This document shows, piece by piece, positions 18,737 to 27,787 of a stretch of DNA of 64,000 bases. A program made the translations under genes and the position numbers. The stretch spans positions 1 through 64,000 of the forward strand of contig JAHHGV010000014.1 in NCBI GenBank assembly GCA_019359695.1. The letters run 5' to 3'. The stretch's first letter is position 1. Each line of letters begins with the position of its first letter. The DNA is from Brasilonema angustatum HA4187-MV1. GTDB lineage: Bacteria; Cyanobacteriota; Cyanobacteriia; Cyanobacteriales; Nostocaceae. A model generated the notes under the pieces. The model was not told the DNA's origin. It did not search any database and was given only the letters and a program-made list of their open reading frames with translations.

Positions 18737-19261
18737 TAACGATTATAACGGTTCCCGACCTGGTGAGGTACGTTTTCAAGGCTACTAACTCTACTAAAAA
18801 AGATTTGGGTGTACCTCAGTTGCTTAAAAAACGCTATAGCAGTCGTAAATCATTCGTGAACAACAAGATTCCCGACTCCTTTAAAAGTTGTCGGGAATCT
18901 GAGGATGCCCAATTTATTCGCTACGCACAGGCACTTTCACACAAATCAAATAGGATTGCTACAGAGCACAAAAGTCCCTCAGTGATCTGTTTTAGTTTTT
19001 CCAAAAGTTGCTCATCAGAAAATCTCAGGACTTACGCAACAAGGGAGAATGTCATTGCGAACGGAACGTAGCGAGACCAGCGCTGCAGCAGGGTTTCCCG
19101 ACCTAGGCGACTGGCGAACCCGAAGGGTGGAGTGAAGCAATCTTGACCTTGAGGAGATTGCTTCGCTGTCGCTCGCAATGACGGAATTACGTTGAAATGC
19201 GTAAGTCCTGAATCTCTCTGGTTGAAAACTATCTGTAAGCGATATTTTACCTGTAAATATT
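18737..19261. other. Intergenic region with a 185-bp MITE-like element
   Basis: A 123-codon open frame through the left part has no protein-like composition and is not called. From 19026 the sequence is a MITE-like element, listed separately. A partial copy of the GC-rich dispersed repeat lies inside it (about 19076-19126). Confidence 0.6.
19026..19210. mobile_element. MITE with 13-bp inverted ends and 5-bp target duplication
   Basis: Ends CAGGACTTACGCA (19026-19038) and TGCGTAAGTCCTG (19198-19210) are perfect inverted repeats. The flanking pentamer AATCT occurs on both sides (19021-19025 and 19211-19215). The interior has a second inverted pair (GTCATTGCGA at about 19051 and TCGCAATGAC near 19174) and no coding sequence. 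It is a non-autonomous element; the transposase must be elsewhere. Confidence 0.8.
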
Positions 19262-19717
19262 ATGGATAATAAGATTGAAGACATTTACAATTATATAAAA
19301 ATTTCAGATTTGATTGCCACTTCAGGACAACCAACAACAAAAGAATTTTCAGCAATTCAACAAGCAGGATATCAAATCGTTGTGAATTTGGCACTACCAG
19401 AATCTACCAACGCTTTACCTGAGGAAAAACAAATTGTTGAATCTCAAGGTATGCAGTATGTTCACATTCCTGTTGTTTGGGAAAAACCCACTATTGAAAA
19501 CGTGAACGATTTTTTTAGCGTCATGGAAGCAAACACCGATAAAAAAGTGTTTGTTCATTGTATTGCCAATAAGAGAGTTTCAGCATTTATCTATCTTTAT
19601 TGTCGTCTACATGAATATATGAGTGAGGAAGATGCAAAGAAAGAGTTACATAAAATTTGGGTTCCCAATGAGATTTGGCAAAATTTTATAGAACAAGTGA
19701 TAAAGAATTATCATTGA
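19262..19717 (+). CDS. Tyrosine-phosphatase-like protein with Cx4R loop
   Basis: 151 residues resembling the small protein-tyrosine/dual-specificity phosphatase-like group related to DUF442. The start (ISDLIATSGQPTTKEF) and the phosphate-binding loop VHCIANKRVSAF (Cys100, Arg105) are diagnostic. The spacing is C-x4-R, one residue shorter than classical phosphatases but usual for this group. No upstream Asp general acid is obvious. The likely role is hydrolysis of a phosphoester or a related thiol reaction in the cytoplasm. It begins 51 bp after the MITE. Confidence 0.8.
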   Translation: MDNKIEDIYNYIKISDLIATSGQPTTKEFSAIQQAGYQIVVNLALPESTNALPEEKQIVESQGMQYVHIPVVWEKPTIENVNDFFSVMEANTDKKVFVHCIANKRVSAFIYLYCRLHEYMSEEDAKKELHKIWVPNEIWQNFIEQVIKNYH

Positions 19718-19909
19718 AAAAAACTTCCAAGTTACGCTCGGATAAACTCTGAATTGAGTGTAGTTAGAGTAGTTTTCTGGTAAATAGACCATACGGGGCG
19801 CAAGGCATTGCGCCCATCGTACTGAATGAAGTATATCCGCAGCGTAAAGGCGAACGACCCTTCGCCCTACCCGATGTACCTGATTGAATCGCAAACCGCT
19901 ATAAATTAT

Positions 19910-19976
19910 GTAGAGTGTGCAAGCTGAGAGTACGAAACTGTTTACAGGGTTTTGGTGCGTTAGTAACACACTCTAC
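19910..19976. repeat. Inverted repeat GTAGAGTGTG between convergent genes
   Basis: Arms GTAGAGTGTG (19910-19919) and CACACTCTAC (19967-19976) pair perfectly around a 47-nt spacer. It lies between the rightward phosphatase and the leftward Rieske gene. It could help termination or be a small repeat element. No T-run follows directly. Confidence 0.5.
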
Positions 19977-20013
19977 AAAATTAAAGTTTTGCATTTTTTT
20001 TGCTCCACGTTCC

Positions 20014-21519
20014 TTAGTCGTTGTGAGCGTGTTTAAACTCATAAACATAGAATAGTCTGCTGAACTTCTTAAGCACATAGCCCACCAGAGCAAATAATAT
20101 TGCGCTCCCTATTGCCCACCAGAATCCGGCAGATGGGGTAAAAGTTGAAAATGTTGTGGTCATTTGCTCAGAAGCTGTAAGATCTGCTTTGATTGCAATA
20201 GCACGTGCGTCCACAAGCACGCCCAAACACAGACAAACAACAGAAGCCAAATAAGCCAGCTTAGTAATGCGATTGATGTTGTTCAGAGCTTTTTGGCAAA
20301 CCATACACTGTTGTGTATGAGTCGTCCACACGTCAAAAAGCTTTTGCGTGTCTCGCTCTTGGTGGGGAATCTCGTGGTTACATTCTGATACCCAAGGTAT
20401 ATCACCTCCGGCTCTCTCCTCCAGCCATTTACGAAACGCAATGACCATCTTATCTTGGGGATTGGGTGTATAAACAGCATTCAGCCATTTGTCTTTTCCC
20501 CGTTTAGCCAAGTTCTTCTGCTGGTAGTGAAGAAGCGCCTGGTCTTGATGCAGGAACAGGGGTGCCAAGACGTGACCCAACCAAACAGGCATAGGTAGAG
20601 CAAAGAATGCTATACCTGGCGGGCGCTTCCCTTCCTCATTCTTCACTAACACCTGACATCCAATGTGACGACACCACCCAGGACGAGTAGGGATTGCATA
20701 CAAAGCAAGGATCATTTGAGTCCCACCCTCGTATGTGGAAGCAATTCTCATGTAACAGGGGGGTTGAAAGTCGTTGATAGTTTGCTTGGCATTTGGGAGA
20801 ACCGGCGGCTTAACTTCAAAGGAGAAACCTTCTTGTGTAGACATCTCCTTAACCCGAATCATGTCGTAATAGTTGGCATCCTTGTACCTGTTACCTGACA
20901 TCCCATGGTGGCTGACCGGCACATGAGCAGGATCTGACACATTCTCCATGAAAAAATCCCATCCATATGGTAGGTCGCGCACATACCAAAAAAGCTTCTC
21001 TGCTCTGTCTGAATGATTCTCAAGCTCAGAGATAATCCGTGGTGCCTGCAACTGACTTTGGGCCACAGCCTGTGAACCTGACTCTGGCCATACCCACAGC
21101 AGACCTTGACGTTCCTGTGTAGGATAAGCAACTGCACATGACTTACTGTCTGCACAATGCTTCGCTTCAGTCTGCTTGTCTTTAGATTGCGGCATGCTGA
21201 TACATCGCCCTTCGGAGTCAAAGCGCCAAGCGTGGTATGCACACATAAGAGAGCCATCAGACTCAACACGTCCTTCAGAAAGAGGAGCAAGCCTGTGTGG
21301 ACAAGAATCTTCAAAGCAACGCCATTGACCAGAGCCATCACGCCATAAAACAATATCTTTACCCAATAACTGCATAGCATGTGGGCAAGACGCGTCAAGG
21401 AAGTCCACTACTGCTACTGGATACCACTGCTTGCTCCACTGGAATATCCCAACATTTTCTTCTTTAAGTGGCTCAATAGTGTCCCGTGTGTTCTGTTTCA
21501 GACTGTTTTCAGTAACCAT
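20014..21519 (-). CDS. Rieske oxygenase of the pheophorbide a oxygenase/Tic55 class
   Basis: 501 residues. The Rieske cluster ligands are Cys73/His75 (DSCPHR) and Cys93/His96 (CAYHAW). The mononuclear iron motif N-x2-D-x2-H-x4-H is Asn193, Asp196, His199, His204 (ENVSDPAHVPVSHH). Near the C-terminus are the redox CMVC pair (Cys405, Cys408) and two hydrophobic helices (about 420-440 and 460-485). This full set is typical of the plant PaO/Lls1/Tic55/PTC52 group and its cyanobacterial relatives. It is expected to be membrane-bound and to oxygenate a tetrapyrrole or similar substrate with electrons from ferredoxin. The exact substrate is not determinable. Confidence 0.9.
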   Translation of the reverse strand: MVTENSLKQNTRDTIEPLKEENVGIFQWSKQWYPVAVVDFLDASCPHAMQLLGKDIVLWRDGSGQWRCFEDSCPHRLAPLSEGRVESDGSLMCAYHAWRFDSEGRCISMPQSKDKQTEAKHCADSKSCAVAYPTQERQGLLWVWPESGSQAVAQSQLQAPRIISELENHSDRAEKLFWYVRDLPYGWDFFMENVSDPAHVPVSHHGMSGNRYKDANYYDMIRVKEMSTQEGFSFEVKPPVLPNAKQTINDFQPPCYMRIASTYEGGTQMILALYAIPTRPGWCRHIGCQVLVKNEEGKRPPGIAFFALPMPVWLGHVLAPLFLHQDQALLHYQQKNLAKRGKDKWLNAVYTPNPQDKMVIAFRKWLEERAGGDIPWVSECNHEIPHQERDTQKLFDVWTTHTQQCMVCQKALNNINRITKLAYLASVVCLCLGVLVDARAIAIKADLTASEQMTTTFSTFTPSAGFWWAIGSAILFALVGYVLKKFSRLFYVYEFKHAHND

Positions 21520-22199
21520 TGTGATTCCTTTACTTTTTTCTATAAAGGTACTGTAACTAGTCTAACTAGTACTCCAAGGCGTAAATTCGGTTAGGGTGTA
21601 AATATAGACTTTTAAGGGGAAGCGTTTGGCAGTATAACCCTATCTAAACTTACGCCGCACTGTACTAGGCGAACGGTTGTCACTCGCTTCTCAAAAGTCA
21701 AAATTCAAAGCTATGTCCTCTGAACACGCATTCGCGTTGACTTCGCGGAAGCTGAGCCTGCTTGCATTGAGCGCGGTCGTTGTGTCGAAGCTCAGCTAGT
21801 ACGTCGAGCGGTTTACATTGAGCGAAGTCGAAATGAGCCGAGACGTCAAAATTCGCTCATTTAAAATTGAAGCACGACCAGGACGCGCTTGTGCTAACTC
21901 CTGCCCAGACGCTCTTGTAACAAGTTGCGGAACTGAAGCCTACGCACTGGCTCATGAATCCAGGGGCTTGAATAAAGTTGCTCCGCATTTTTTCTCCATA
22001 AATCAATTTAAGTTTAGTACAAGAGTTAACTTCATACCTCCGTTTTTCCTAAATATTAAGCATAATCACTAATTGACAAAAGTAAGATTGTCTTAAAAAC
22101 TTGCCGATGTAGTCGGGAATACAAGCCCCCACTGATTGAATTCCAAATTCCGAATTATGACTTCTATCTTCAATGTTTGAGCGATCGCGACTCACCAGC
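21520..22199. repeat. 680-bp gene-free region with repeat DNA
   Basis: No protein-like open frame. About 21720-21860 is repeat-like, with two related TTGAGCG...GTCG segments (CATTGAGCGCGGTCGT near 21766 and CATTGAGCGAAGTCG near 21816). The left part upstream of the Rieske gene should hold its promoter. Nothing else recognised. Confidence 0.6.
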
Positions 22200-22355
22200 T
22201 TATGGGTTGGGAATACACTCATCTACCTTGAACCATCGCTTTTTACCACGTGGTAACTTCACTAACACACTACCGGGTTTCCACCAGGGTGAAGGAATAA
22301 CCAGACCGTTACGACCGTTGGGGAGTTTAACAACTGTACCTGGAACGATAGTCAT
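22200..22355 (-). CDS. Small basic hypothetical protein
   Basis: 51 residues from ATG 22355: starts MTIVPGTVVKLPNGRNGLVI and ends FKVDECIPNP. Strongly basic with short beta-strand-like segments, resembling an SH3-like small barrel (compare KLPNGRNG and LVKLPRGKKRWF). The longer upstream extension in frame has poor composition. Conserved-looking but function unknown; RNA or protein binding would be speculation. Confidence 0.6.
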   Translation of the reverse strand: MTIVPGTVVKLPNGRNGLVIPSPWWKPGSVLVKLPRGKKRWFKVDECIPNP

Positions 22356-22697
22356 AAGAGCTTCTGAAAAATAAGAGATATTAAAGCAAATCAAAAAAGT
22401 ATTCTTTTAGAGCTATATCAATCTCGCTTCTAACTTACAAAAAGGTTGCAGGTATGACTACCCGCAACAGACTTGATTAGAAGTACGGAGAAAATTTTGT
22501 TAAGAGAATCTAAAGAATGATCAAAGTCTAGCTAAATCTTTATGTTCGTTTTAATAATTGAAATATTTCTTTACAGATAACGGAATATGAGTAGTGCTTT
22601 CCGTTAAACATTAGTCGTGCCACAACGGCACAAACGCTGTAGTATAAGCTTTGATTTGTTGAAAGTAAGCGGTTTGATCGCAATATTACGCGTAATT
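22356..22697. other. Intergenic region with a duplicated piece of the next gene
   Basis: AT-rich gap between the small leftward gene and the epimerase gene. It contains a partial copy (22609-22636) of the epimerase 5' coding region, which recurs at 22748-22775 with two mismatches. The surrounding bases (about 22590-22608) are also weakly similar. No other feature seen. Confidence 0.65.
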
Positions 22698-23750
22698 ATG
22701 CAAATCAAAGTAGAAAAATTTACTGTCAATAAGCGTTTTCCTTTGACCATTAGTCGTGGTACAACGGCACAAACGACGAATATATGGGTAAGGATTTTGC
22801 ACGATGGTATCGAAGGCTGGGGGGAAGCATCGCCGTTCAGTGTAGGCACTCATCCGCAATCAACTGAGGTCATAAAAGATGCTTTGCTGCAAGTAGCACC
22901 CTCTTTGCAAGCATTCAGTCCAATGCAACGACAAGAAATCGAACAAATATTAAGAAAAGCTTTACTACCCTCATCTGCGATCGCAGCGCTGGATATAGCA
23001 ATGCACGACTGGTTGGGAAAGCGTGTGGGGCTACCCCTGTGGCAGATTTGGGGACTCAATCGCGATGCCATAGTGCCGACTTCAGTCACAATTGGTATCA
23101 ATTCGCCAGAAGGGGCAAGGGCGAGGGCGCGAGATTGGCTCGCGTTCACGAATGTCCGTGTTTTCAAGGTAAAGTTAGGTAATCCGGATGGTATTGACGC
23201 AGACCGAAAAATGTTAATAGCAGTGCGAGAAGAAGCAGCAGCTAGAGACTTGTACGTTGATGCAAACGGGGGTTGGAGTTTGGAAGATGCTGTATCTATG
23301 TGCAATTGGCTTGCCGATATCGGTGTAAAGTATGTAGAACAGCCACTGCCAAAAGGGCAGGAAGAACATTTAGCCGAACTAAAAAGGCTAATTCCTTTAC
23401 CTATTTTTGTTGATGAAAGTTGCTTCAACAGCTCCAATATTCCCAAATTGGCAAGCTATGTAGATGGGATTAATATCAAACTTATGAAATCAGGGGGTTT
23501 AACTGAGGCAATGCGAATGGTACATACAGCACGGGCATATGGGTTGCAAGTGATGTTCGGTTGCTATTCTGACAGTACGCTAGCGAATACAGCAGCAGCA
23601 CAACTTGCCCCATTAGCTGACTATCTCGACTTGGATAGTCACTTAAATTTAACAGATGACCCTTTTACAGGTGGATACGTGCAGGAGGGGAGAATTTTAC
23701 CAAACGATTTACCAGGGTTGGGGGTACAGTATAGTGCGTCTGGCGCTTAA
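22698..23750 (+). CDS. Dipeptide epimerase / N-acyl amino acid racemase (enolase superfamily)
   Basis: 350 residues from ATG 22698; an in-frame ATG 27 codons upstream gives a tail unlike the family. The enolase-superfamily active site is complete: KxK at Lys157-Lys159 (FKVKLG), metal ligands Asp188 (YVDANGG), Glu214 (VEQPLP) and Asp239 (VDES), and Lys261 (NIKLMKSGG). This is the L-Ala-D/L-Glu epimerase / DgcA type, which epimerises an alpha-carbon in a dipeptide or N-acyl amino acid. It overlaps the next gene by 17 bp, so the two are translationally linked. That DUF1611 neighbour points to an N-acyl-D-glutamate-like substrate or to murein-peptide recycling. Confidence 0.9.
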   Translation: MQIKVEKFTVNKRFPLTISRGTTAQTTNIWVRILHDGIEGWGEASPFSVGTHPQSTEVIKDALLQVAPSLQAFSPMQRQEIEQILRKALLPSSAIAALDIAMHDWLGKRVGLPLWQIWGLNRDAIVPTSVTIGINSPEGARARARDWLAFTNVRVFKVKLGNPDGIDADRKMLIAVREEAAARDLYVDANGGWSLEDAVSMCNWLADIGVKYVEQPLPKGQEEHLAELKRLIPLPIFVDESCFNSSNIPKLASYVDGINIKLMKSGGLTEAMRMVHTARAYGLQVMFGCYSDSTLANTAAAQLAPLADYLDLDSHLNLTDDPFTGGYVQEGRILPNDLPGLGVQYSASGA

Positions 23751-24774
23751 TCAACGAGTAGCTGTCCTACTACATCAGGAACTTCTGGGACGTCATGGCA
23801 AAACTGGGCTGTCAATTTTACGCTACAGTGAAGCCCCAATTGTCGCAGTGATTGACCGCGAATATGCAGGCAAATCTTTAACTGAGTTAACGGGTATCAA
23901 GCGTGATGTGCCAATTGTGGCATCAGTTGCAGCAGCGCTGGAATATCAACCTCAGGTTTTGGTTATTGGTATTGCCCCTAAAGGAGGTGTTTTGCCAGAT
24001 GATTATTGGCATGAACTTAAGAACGCTTTATCAGCGGGAATGTCAATAGTCAACGGTTTGCACACGCCATTGGCAAGTATGCCAGACTTAAAAGCATTAC
24101 TCAAGCCAGGGCAAGTGATTTGGGATGTACGTAAAGAACCATCTAACTTAGATGTTGCTAGCGCTTTGGCACGTAATCTTGCATGTCAGCGAGTTTTAAC
24201 TGTGGGTACTGATATGGCAGTCGGTAAAATGTCAACTAGCCTAGAGTTACATTGGGCATCACGCCGGCGGGGTTTGCGTTCTAAATTTATTGCCACAGGT
24301 CAAACTGGTTTGATGTTAGAAGGGGATGGTGTGCCATTGGATGCAGTCAGGGTAGACTTTGCCGCTGGTGCTGTGGAACAGGTGGTCATGCGATATGGTA
24401 AAAACTACGACATTTTGCATATTGAAGGACAAGGTTCCCTACTGCACCCCGGTTCGACTGCAACGCTACCCTTAATCAGAGGATCGCAACCAACACAGAT
24501 GATACTCGTTCATCGTGCCGGACAAACTGAGGTGATTAATGGTGTACCGATTCCGCCTTTATCAGAAGTAGTAAAACTTTATGAAACTGTTGCCCGTGCA
24601 GGTGGTGCATTTGCATCTGTACCTGTTGTTGGCATATCTTTGAATACAAAAGATTTAGATGAATCACAAGCATTGGATGCTATCGCTCAGACTGAAATAG
24701 AAACTGGAATACCCTGTACAGATTCAATACGATTTGGTGCTGATAAATTGTTGAATGCACTGATGCAAGGGTGA
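23734..24774 (+). CDS. DUF1611 protein, DgcN-like N-acyltransferase
   Basis: 346 residues from the GTG at 23734 (VRLALNQRVAVLLH), which overlaps the 3' end of the epimerase gene by 17 bp; earlier in-frame starts would read through epimerase coding sequence. A P-loop-like motif (GTDMAVGKMS) lies mid-protein, and the HIEGQGSLLHPG segment is characteristic of DUF1611. Members studied in marine bacteria (DgcN) N-acetylate D-glutamate so that the partner epimerase (DgcA) can convert it. The same gene pair here supports that pathway, or a related route for acylated D-amino acids. Cytoplasmic. The cyanobacterial substrate is inferred, not shown. Confidence 0.85.
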   Translation: MRLALNQRVAVLLHQELLGRHGKTGLSILRYSEAPIVAVIDREYAGKSLTELTGIKRDVPIVASVAAALEYQPQVLVIGIAPKGGVLPDDYWHELKNALSAGMSIVNGLHTPLASMPDLKALLKPGQVIWDVRKEPSNLDVASALARNLACQRVLTVGTDMAVGKMSTSLELHWASRRRGLRSKFIATGQTGLMLEGDGVPLDAVRVDFAAGAVEQVVMRYGKNYDILHIEGQGSLLHPGSTATLPLIRGSQPTQMILVHRAGQTEVINGVPIPPLSEVVKLYETVARAGGAFASVPVVGISLNTKDLDESQALDAIAQTEIETGIPCTDSIRFGADKLLNALMQG

Positions 24775-24830
24775 AGTCTATCAGGGCGGGGAAAACCCGT
24801 CTTTGATGCTTCACCACTTACTACATCAAG

Positions 24831-25196
24831 CTAGAAGTCAGATGAGCTTTTTTCTCTAGAAACGGTTTCCCTTGCTTGATATAAGCGACAACCTTCACAT
24901 GGTCCACTGGGGTTGACAGCACAGCGCAGGTAACCAGAACGAGCATTAAATCGGCAGCTGATATCGCCAACAAGGTAACCGACTCCTTCGAGATAATAGC
25001 GATCGCTTGTGAGGGCGCTACGTTCTGTGCAATGGCTATCATCGCTGATTCTGCTTTGTTGCACTCGCCCTACAGGATAAATTGTAGCAGCGGCTCGTCT
25101 AAACCGTGAACGTGTTCTACCGTGGGTTTTACGCATCAACCACAGGGATAATAGGGACGGTAAGAAACCAATGGCAATAACCAAAAGTATCTCCAC
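24831..25196 (-). CDS. DUF6464-like small membrane-anchored protein
   Basis: 121 residues. The N-terminal hydrophobic helix (about 2-20) ends before a basic stretch (RKTHGRTRSRFRRAA). The C-terminal part has a conserved-looking Cys pattern: DISCRFNARSGYLRC and PSGPCEGC. This matches a cyanobacterium-specific family I associate with DUF6464. The four cysteines could bind a metal or form disulfides. Function unknown. It is transcribed divergently from the aldo/keto reductase at 25.5 kb, across a hairpin-rich region. Confidence 0.7.
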   Translation of the reverse strand: MEILLVIAIGFLPSLLSLWLMRKTHGRTRSRFRRAAATIYPVGRVQQSRISDDSHCTERSALTSDRYYLEGVGYLVGDISCRFNARSGYLRCAVNPSGPCEGCRLYQARETVSREKSSSDF

Positions 25197-25301
25197 TTCA
25201 ACACCTTCTTTTAATCTCTTTTGTGCGCTGATCGTCTGGTGTTATATCCTCACATTTTAGGGAGAGTACAACCCGTGAGAAATTGCGTGCGGAAGAAACC
25301 T

Positions 25302-25416
25302 AACACTCAAACGAGTGTTGTGTTTGCCGCCACTTTAACCAGCATAACCGTTGTAACCCAAACCGTGGGCTTGGGTTAAAGTAGGTTTAATAAACCTGAA
25401 TATCGCCTTCAGGTTT
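25302..25416 (+). promoter_or_regulatory. Three consecutive hairpins in a divergent promoter region
   Basis: Three perfect stem-loops follow one another: 25302-25319 (AACACTC / GAGTGTT, loop AAAC), 25354-25378 (TAACCCAA / TTGGGTTA) and 25392-25416 (AAACCTGAA / TTCAGGTTT, followed by a T-rich CCTC stretch). The genes on both sides point away, so a simple end-of-gene terminator is not expected. This could be a structured 5' leader or attenuator for the aldo/keto reductase, or an unannotated small RNA. Confidence 0.5.
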
Positions 25417-25473
25417 TCCTCTCGTTCTCTCATATTTGATCACCGTAGCTGTAATTGTTTTTTGATTTCGCTC

Positions 25474-26667
25474 ATGAATCCACTGATGTTATACAGACGA
25501 TTTGGACGCACAGAATTAAAAATGCCTGTTTTTTCCTGCGGTGGTATGAGATACCAGTATAAATGGCAGGATGTTTCGCAGTCGCAAATACCCCGTGATA
25601 ACCAGAAAAATCTAGAAGCAACGATTCGACGGGGAATGGAATTAGGAATTAATCACATTGAAACTGCCCGTGGTTATGGTAGTTCGGAAATGCAGTTAGG
25701 GAAAATTTTACCAACGTTTCCTCGTGAGCAGTTAATTGTTCAAACAAAAGTTAATCCTGCAGCAGATCCGAAAGAATTTCAGCGTAACTTTGAAACTTCA
25801 CTACGAAATCTTCGGTTAGATTATGTTGACTTGCTAGGAATACATGGTATCAATCATCCTGAGTCATTTAACAATAGCATTCGTCCTGGTGGCTGTTTGG
25901 ATGTTGCAAAAAAACTTCAAGCACAAGGAAAAGTTAGGTTTATCGGCTTTTCCACACATGGTTCAACAGATACTATTATTCAAACCATTCAGACTAATCA
26001 ATTTGATTATGTCAACTTGCATTGGTATTACATCAATCAACTGAATTGGGCTGCTATTGAAGCAGCAAATAGCCACGATATGGGTGTATTTATTATTAGC
26101 CCATCTGATAAAGGAGGGATGTTATATAAACCACCACAAAAATTAATTAATCTTTGCACTCCTTTGAGTCCGATGGTTTTTAATGATTTGTTTTGTCTAA
26201 GTCACCCTCAGGTACATACTTTGAGTCTGGGGGCTGCAAAACCACAAGATTTTGATGAACATCTGAAAACTTTAGATTTGCTGGAGAATGCATCTGAAAT
26301 TTTGTCACCAATTTTGGCACGTCTAGAGGAAGAAGCTATTGCTACCTTGGGTGAAGAGTGGGTGAAAACTTGGCACGTCAATTTACCCACTTTTGAGGAA
26401 ACACCAGATCAGATGAATATTCCAGTGATTTTATGGTTAAGAAATTTGGCGATCGCCTACGACTTACTGGAGTATGCCAAAATGCGTTACAACCTGCTTG
26501 GCAATGCGAGTCATTGGTTTCCTGGTAACAAAGCAGAGGAAATACATAAGCTAGATTTGCGACAATGTCTTAGCCGTAGTCCTCATGCTGACAAAATTCC
26601 TCGCCTTCTTGCACAAGCACATCAGATGTTGGCAGGTGAAGCAGTGCAGCGGTTATCGCAAAGTTAA
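25474..26667 (+). CDS. Aldo/keto reductase with C-terminal extension
   Basis: 397 residues from ATG 25474 (MNPLMLYRRFGRTEL). Active-site positions: Glu63 in place of the usual Asp (NHIETARGYG), Tyr68, Lys92 (QTKVNP) and His124 (GIHGIN). The reductase barrel covers about 1-280. The remaining ~115 residues form an extra helical domain (WVKTWHVNLP onward) without the CxxCxxCxxxC cluster seen in some related ferredoxin-like reductases. Glu for Asp occurs in this subgroup. An NAD(P)H-dependent carbonyl reductase, substrate unknown, preceded by a hairpin-rich leader. Confidence 0.85.
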   Translation: MNPLMLYRRFGRTELKMPVFSCGGMRYQYKWQDVSQSQIPRDNQKNLEATIRRGMELGINHIETARGYGSSEMQLGKILPTFPREQLIVQTKVNPAADPKEFQRNFETSLRNLRLDYVDLLGIHGINHPESFNNSIRPGGCLDVAKKLQAQGKVRFIGFSTHGSTDTIIQTIQTNQFDYVNLHWYYINQLNWAAIEAANSHDMGVFIISPSDKGGMLYKPPQKLINLCTPLSPMVFNDLFCLSHPQVHTLSLGAAKPQDFDEHLKTLDLLENASEILSPILARLEEEAIATLGEEWVKTWHVNLPTFEETPDQMNIPVILWLRNLAIAYDLLEYAKMRYNLLGNASHWFPGNKAEEIHKLDLRQCLSRSPHADKIPRLLAQAHQMLAGEAVQRLSQS

Positions 26668-26866
26668 ACAGACAAAAAGTACTTTTGGACACAAGCACCA
26701 GTATTTATAATGTTAAAAGCATTTTTTAAAACTATGAAAAATCAGTATTAACAATTGATACGTGTTTGGGTCTACTTATGGTTAGAATTGAAAATCGATA
26801 TAGTTTTTAGTCTCAATTTTCAAAAAACAACAACTAAAGATAACATTTTCTACCACAGTCACTATT

Positions 26867-27631
26867 ATGCCTATTGCTCGTCGTCATTTCTTAGTTTTAC
26901 TCGGGGCTAGTGCGGGTGCATTTGCTTTAGATTCTTGTGCTTCGGCACAGAATCTGCAAAGCCAAAACAAAATAAGTCCAAATACAAACAATCCAAGTCC
27001 AAGCAACACAGGGGCTATCCAATTACCACCGTTACCCTATGCCTACGAGGCGCTTGAACCACACATAGACGCCGAAACAATGCGATTTCATCATGATAAA
27101 CACCATGCGACTTACGTAAAAAACTTAAACGCAGCATTAGACAAACATCCAGAACTCAAGAATCAAACTGTTGAACAGATGTTGCGTAACCTTAACAGTG
27201 TGCCAGAAGATATTCGTAAAACGGTACGCAATAATGGTGGTGGTCATGTGAACCACTCAATGTTTTGGAGAATCATGAAGCAAAACGGTGGTGGAGAACC
27301 TAGAGGATCGATTGCAGACGCGATCAAACAAAACTTCGGCAATTTTGCAGCCTTCAAAAATCAGTTTAACGAAGCTGGTACAGGTCGTTTTGGAAGTGGA
27401 TGGGTTTGGCTAGTCCGCACCAAAGATGGAAAGCTTGCAGTCACAACCACAGCCAATCAGGACAGTCCTTTAAGTAAAGGTAGCTATCCAATTATGGGTA
27501 ATGACGTGTGGGAACACGCATATTACCTCAAGTACAAGAACAGCCGCGCTGATTACTTGACTGCTTGGTGGAACGTCCTGAACTGGGATGAGATCAATAA
27601 ACGGTTAGTAGAGGGAGGTAAAGGGGCGTGA
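26867..27631 (+). CDS. sodA: Exported Mn-type superoxide dismutase
   Basis: 254 residues. Residues 1-24 form a Tat-type export signal ([17 protein letters not shown]) ending in LDSC, a near-lipobox, so the protein may be anchored outside the inner membrane. The SOD domain starts near 52. Metal ligands are His75 (RFHHDKHH), His130 (HVNHSMFW), Asp213 and His217 (DVWEHAYY). The TANQDSPL segment favours the manganese form. It detoxifies superoxide in the periplasm or thylakoid lumen. A Ser/Asn/Pro-rich linker (about 30-50) joins anchor and enzyme. It is followed by a palindrome and the convergent rsmG. Confidence 0.93.
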   Translation: MPIARRHFLVLLGASAGAFALDSCASAQNLQSQNKISPNTNNPSPSNTGAIQLPPLPYAYEALEPHIDAETMRFHHDKHHATYVKNLNAALDKHPELKNQTVEQMLRNLNSVPEDIRKTVRNNGGGHVNHSMFWRIMKQNGGGEPRGSIADAIKQNFGNFAAFKNQFNEAGTGRFGSGWVWLVRTKDGKLAVTTTANQDSPLSKGSYPIMGNDVWEHAYYLKYKNSRADYLTAWWNVLNWDEINKRLVEGGKGA

Positions 27632-27701
27632 CAAGGGGACAATAGGAGAGAGGGAAATTTTTCGGCGTTGCCAAATCAAGAAATTTCAAAATTCCCATTG
27701 A

Positions 27702-27731
27702 TGTAGAGACGTTGCATGCAACGTCTCTACA
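27702..27731. repeat. Perfect 30-bp palindrome between sodA and rsmG
   Basis: TGTAGAGACGTTGCA is followed immediately by its exact reverse complement, giving a 30-bp palindrome with no spacer. It lies between convergent genes. It resembles a palindromic repeat common in cyanobacterial intergenic regions and may work as a bidirectional terminator, though it lacks a T-run. Confidence 0.85.
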
Positions 27732-27787
27732 CGGATTAACTCTCGCCTTCTCTGACTGCCTCACTGTTGCAATCGTCCCATCTCCTC

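Noticed and set aside
18703-19071. 122-codon plus-strand frame after the small hypothetical gene
   Set aside because: It overlaps the previous gene and runs into the MITE; composition is Ser/Lys-rich and not conserved-looking.
20859-21398. 179-codon frame inside the Rieske gene
   Set aside because: Same strand, different frame of a gene with complete catalytic motifs; clearly a shadow.
21818-22072. 84-codon plus-strand frame
   Set aside because: It begins in repeat DNA (TTGAGCG...GTCG units) and shows no recognisable protein pattern.
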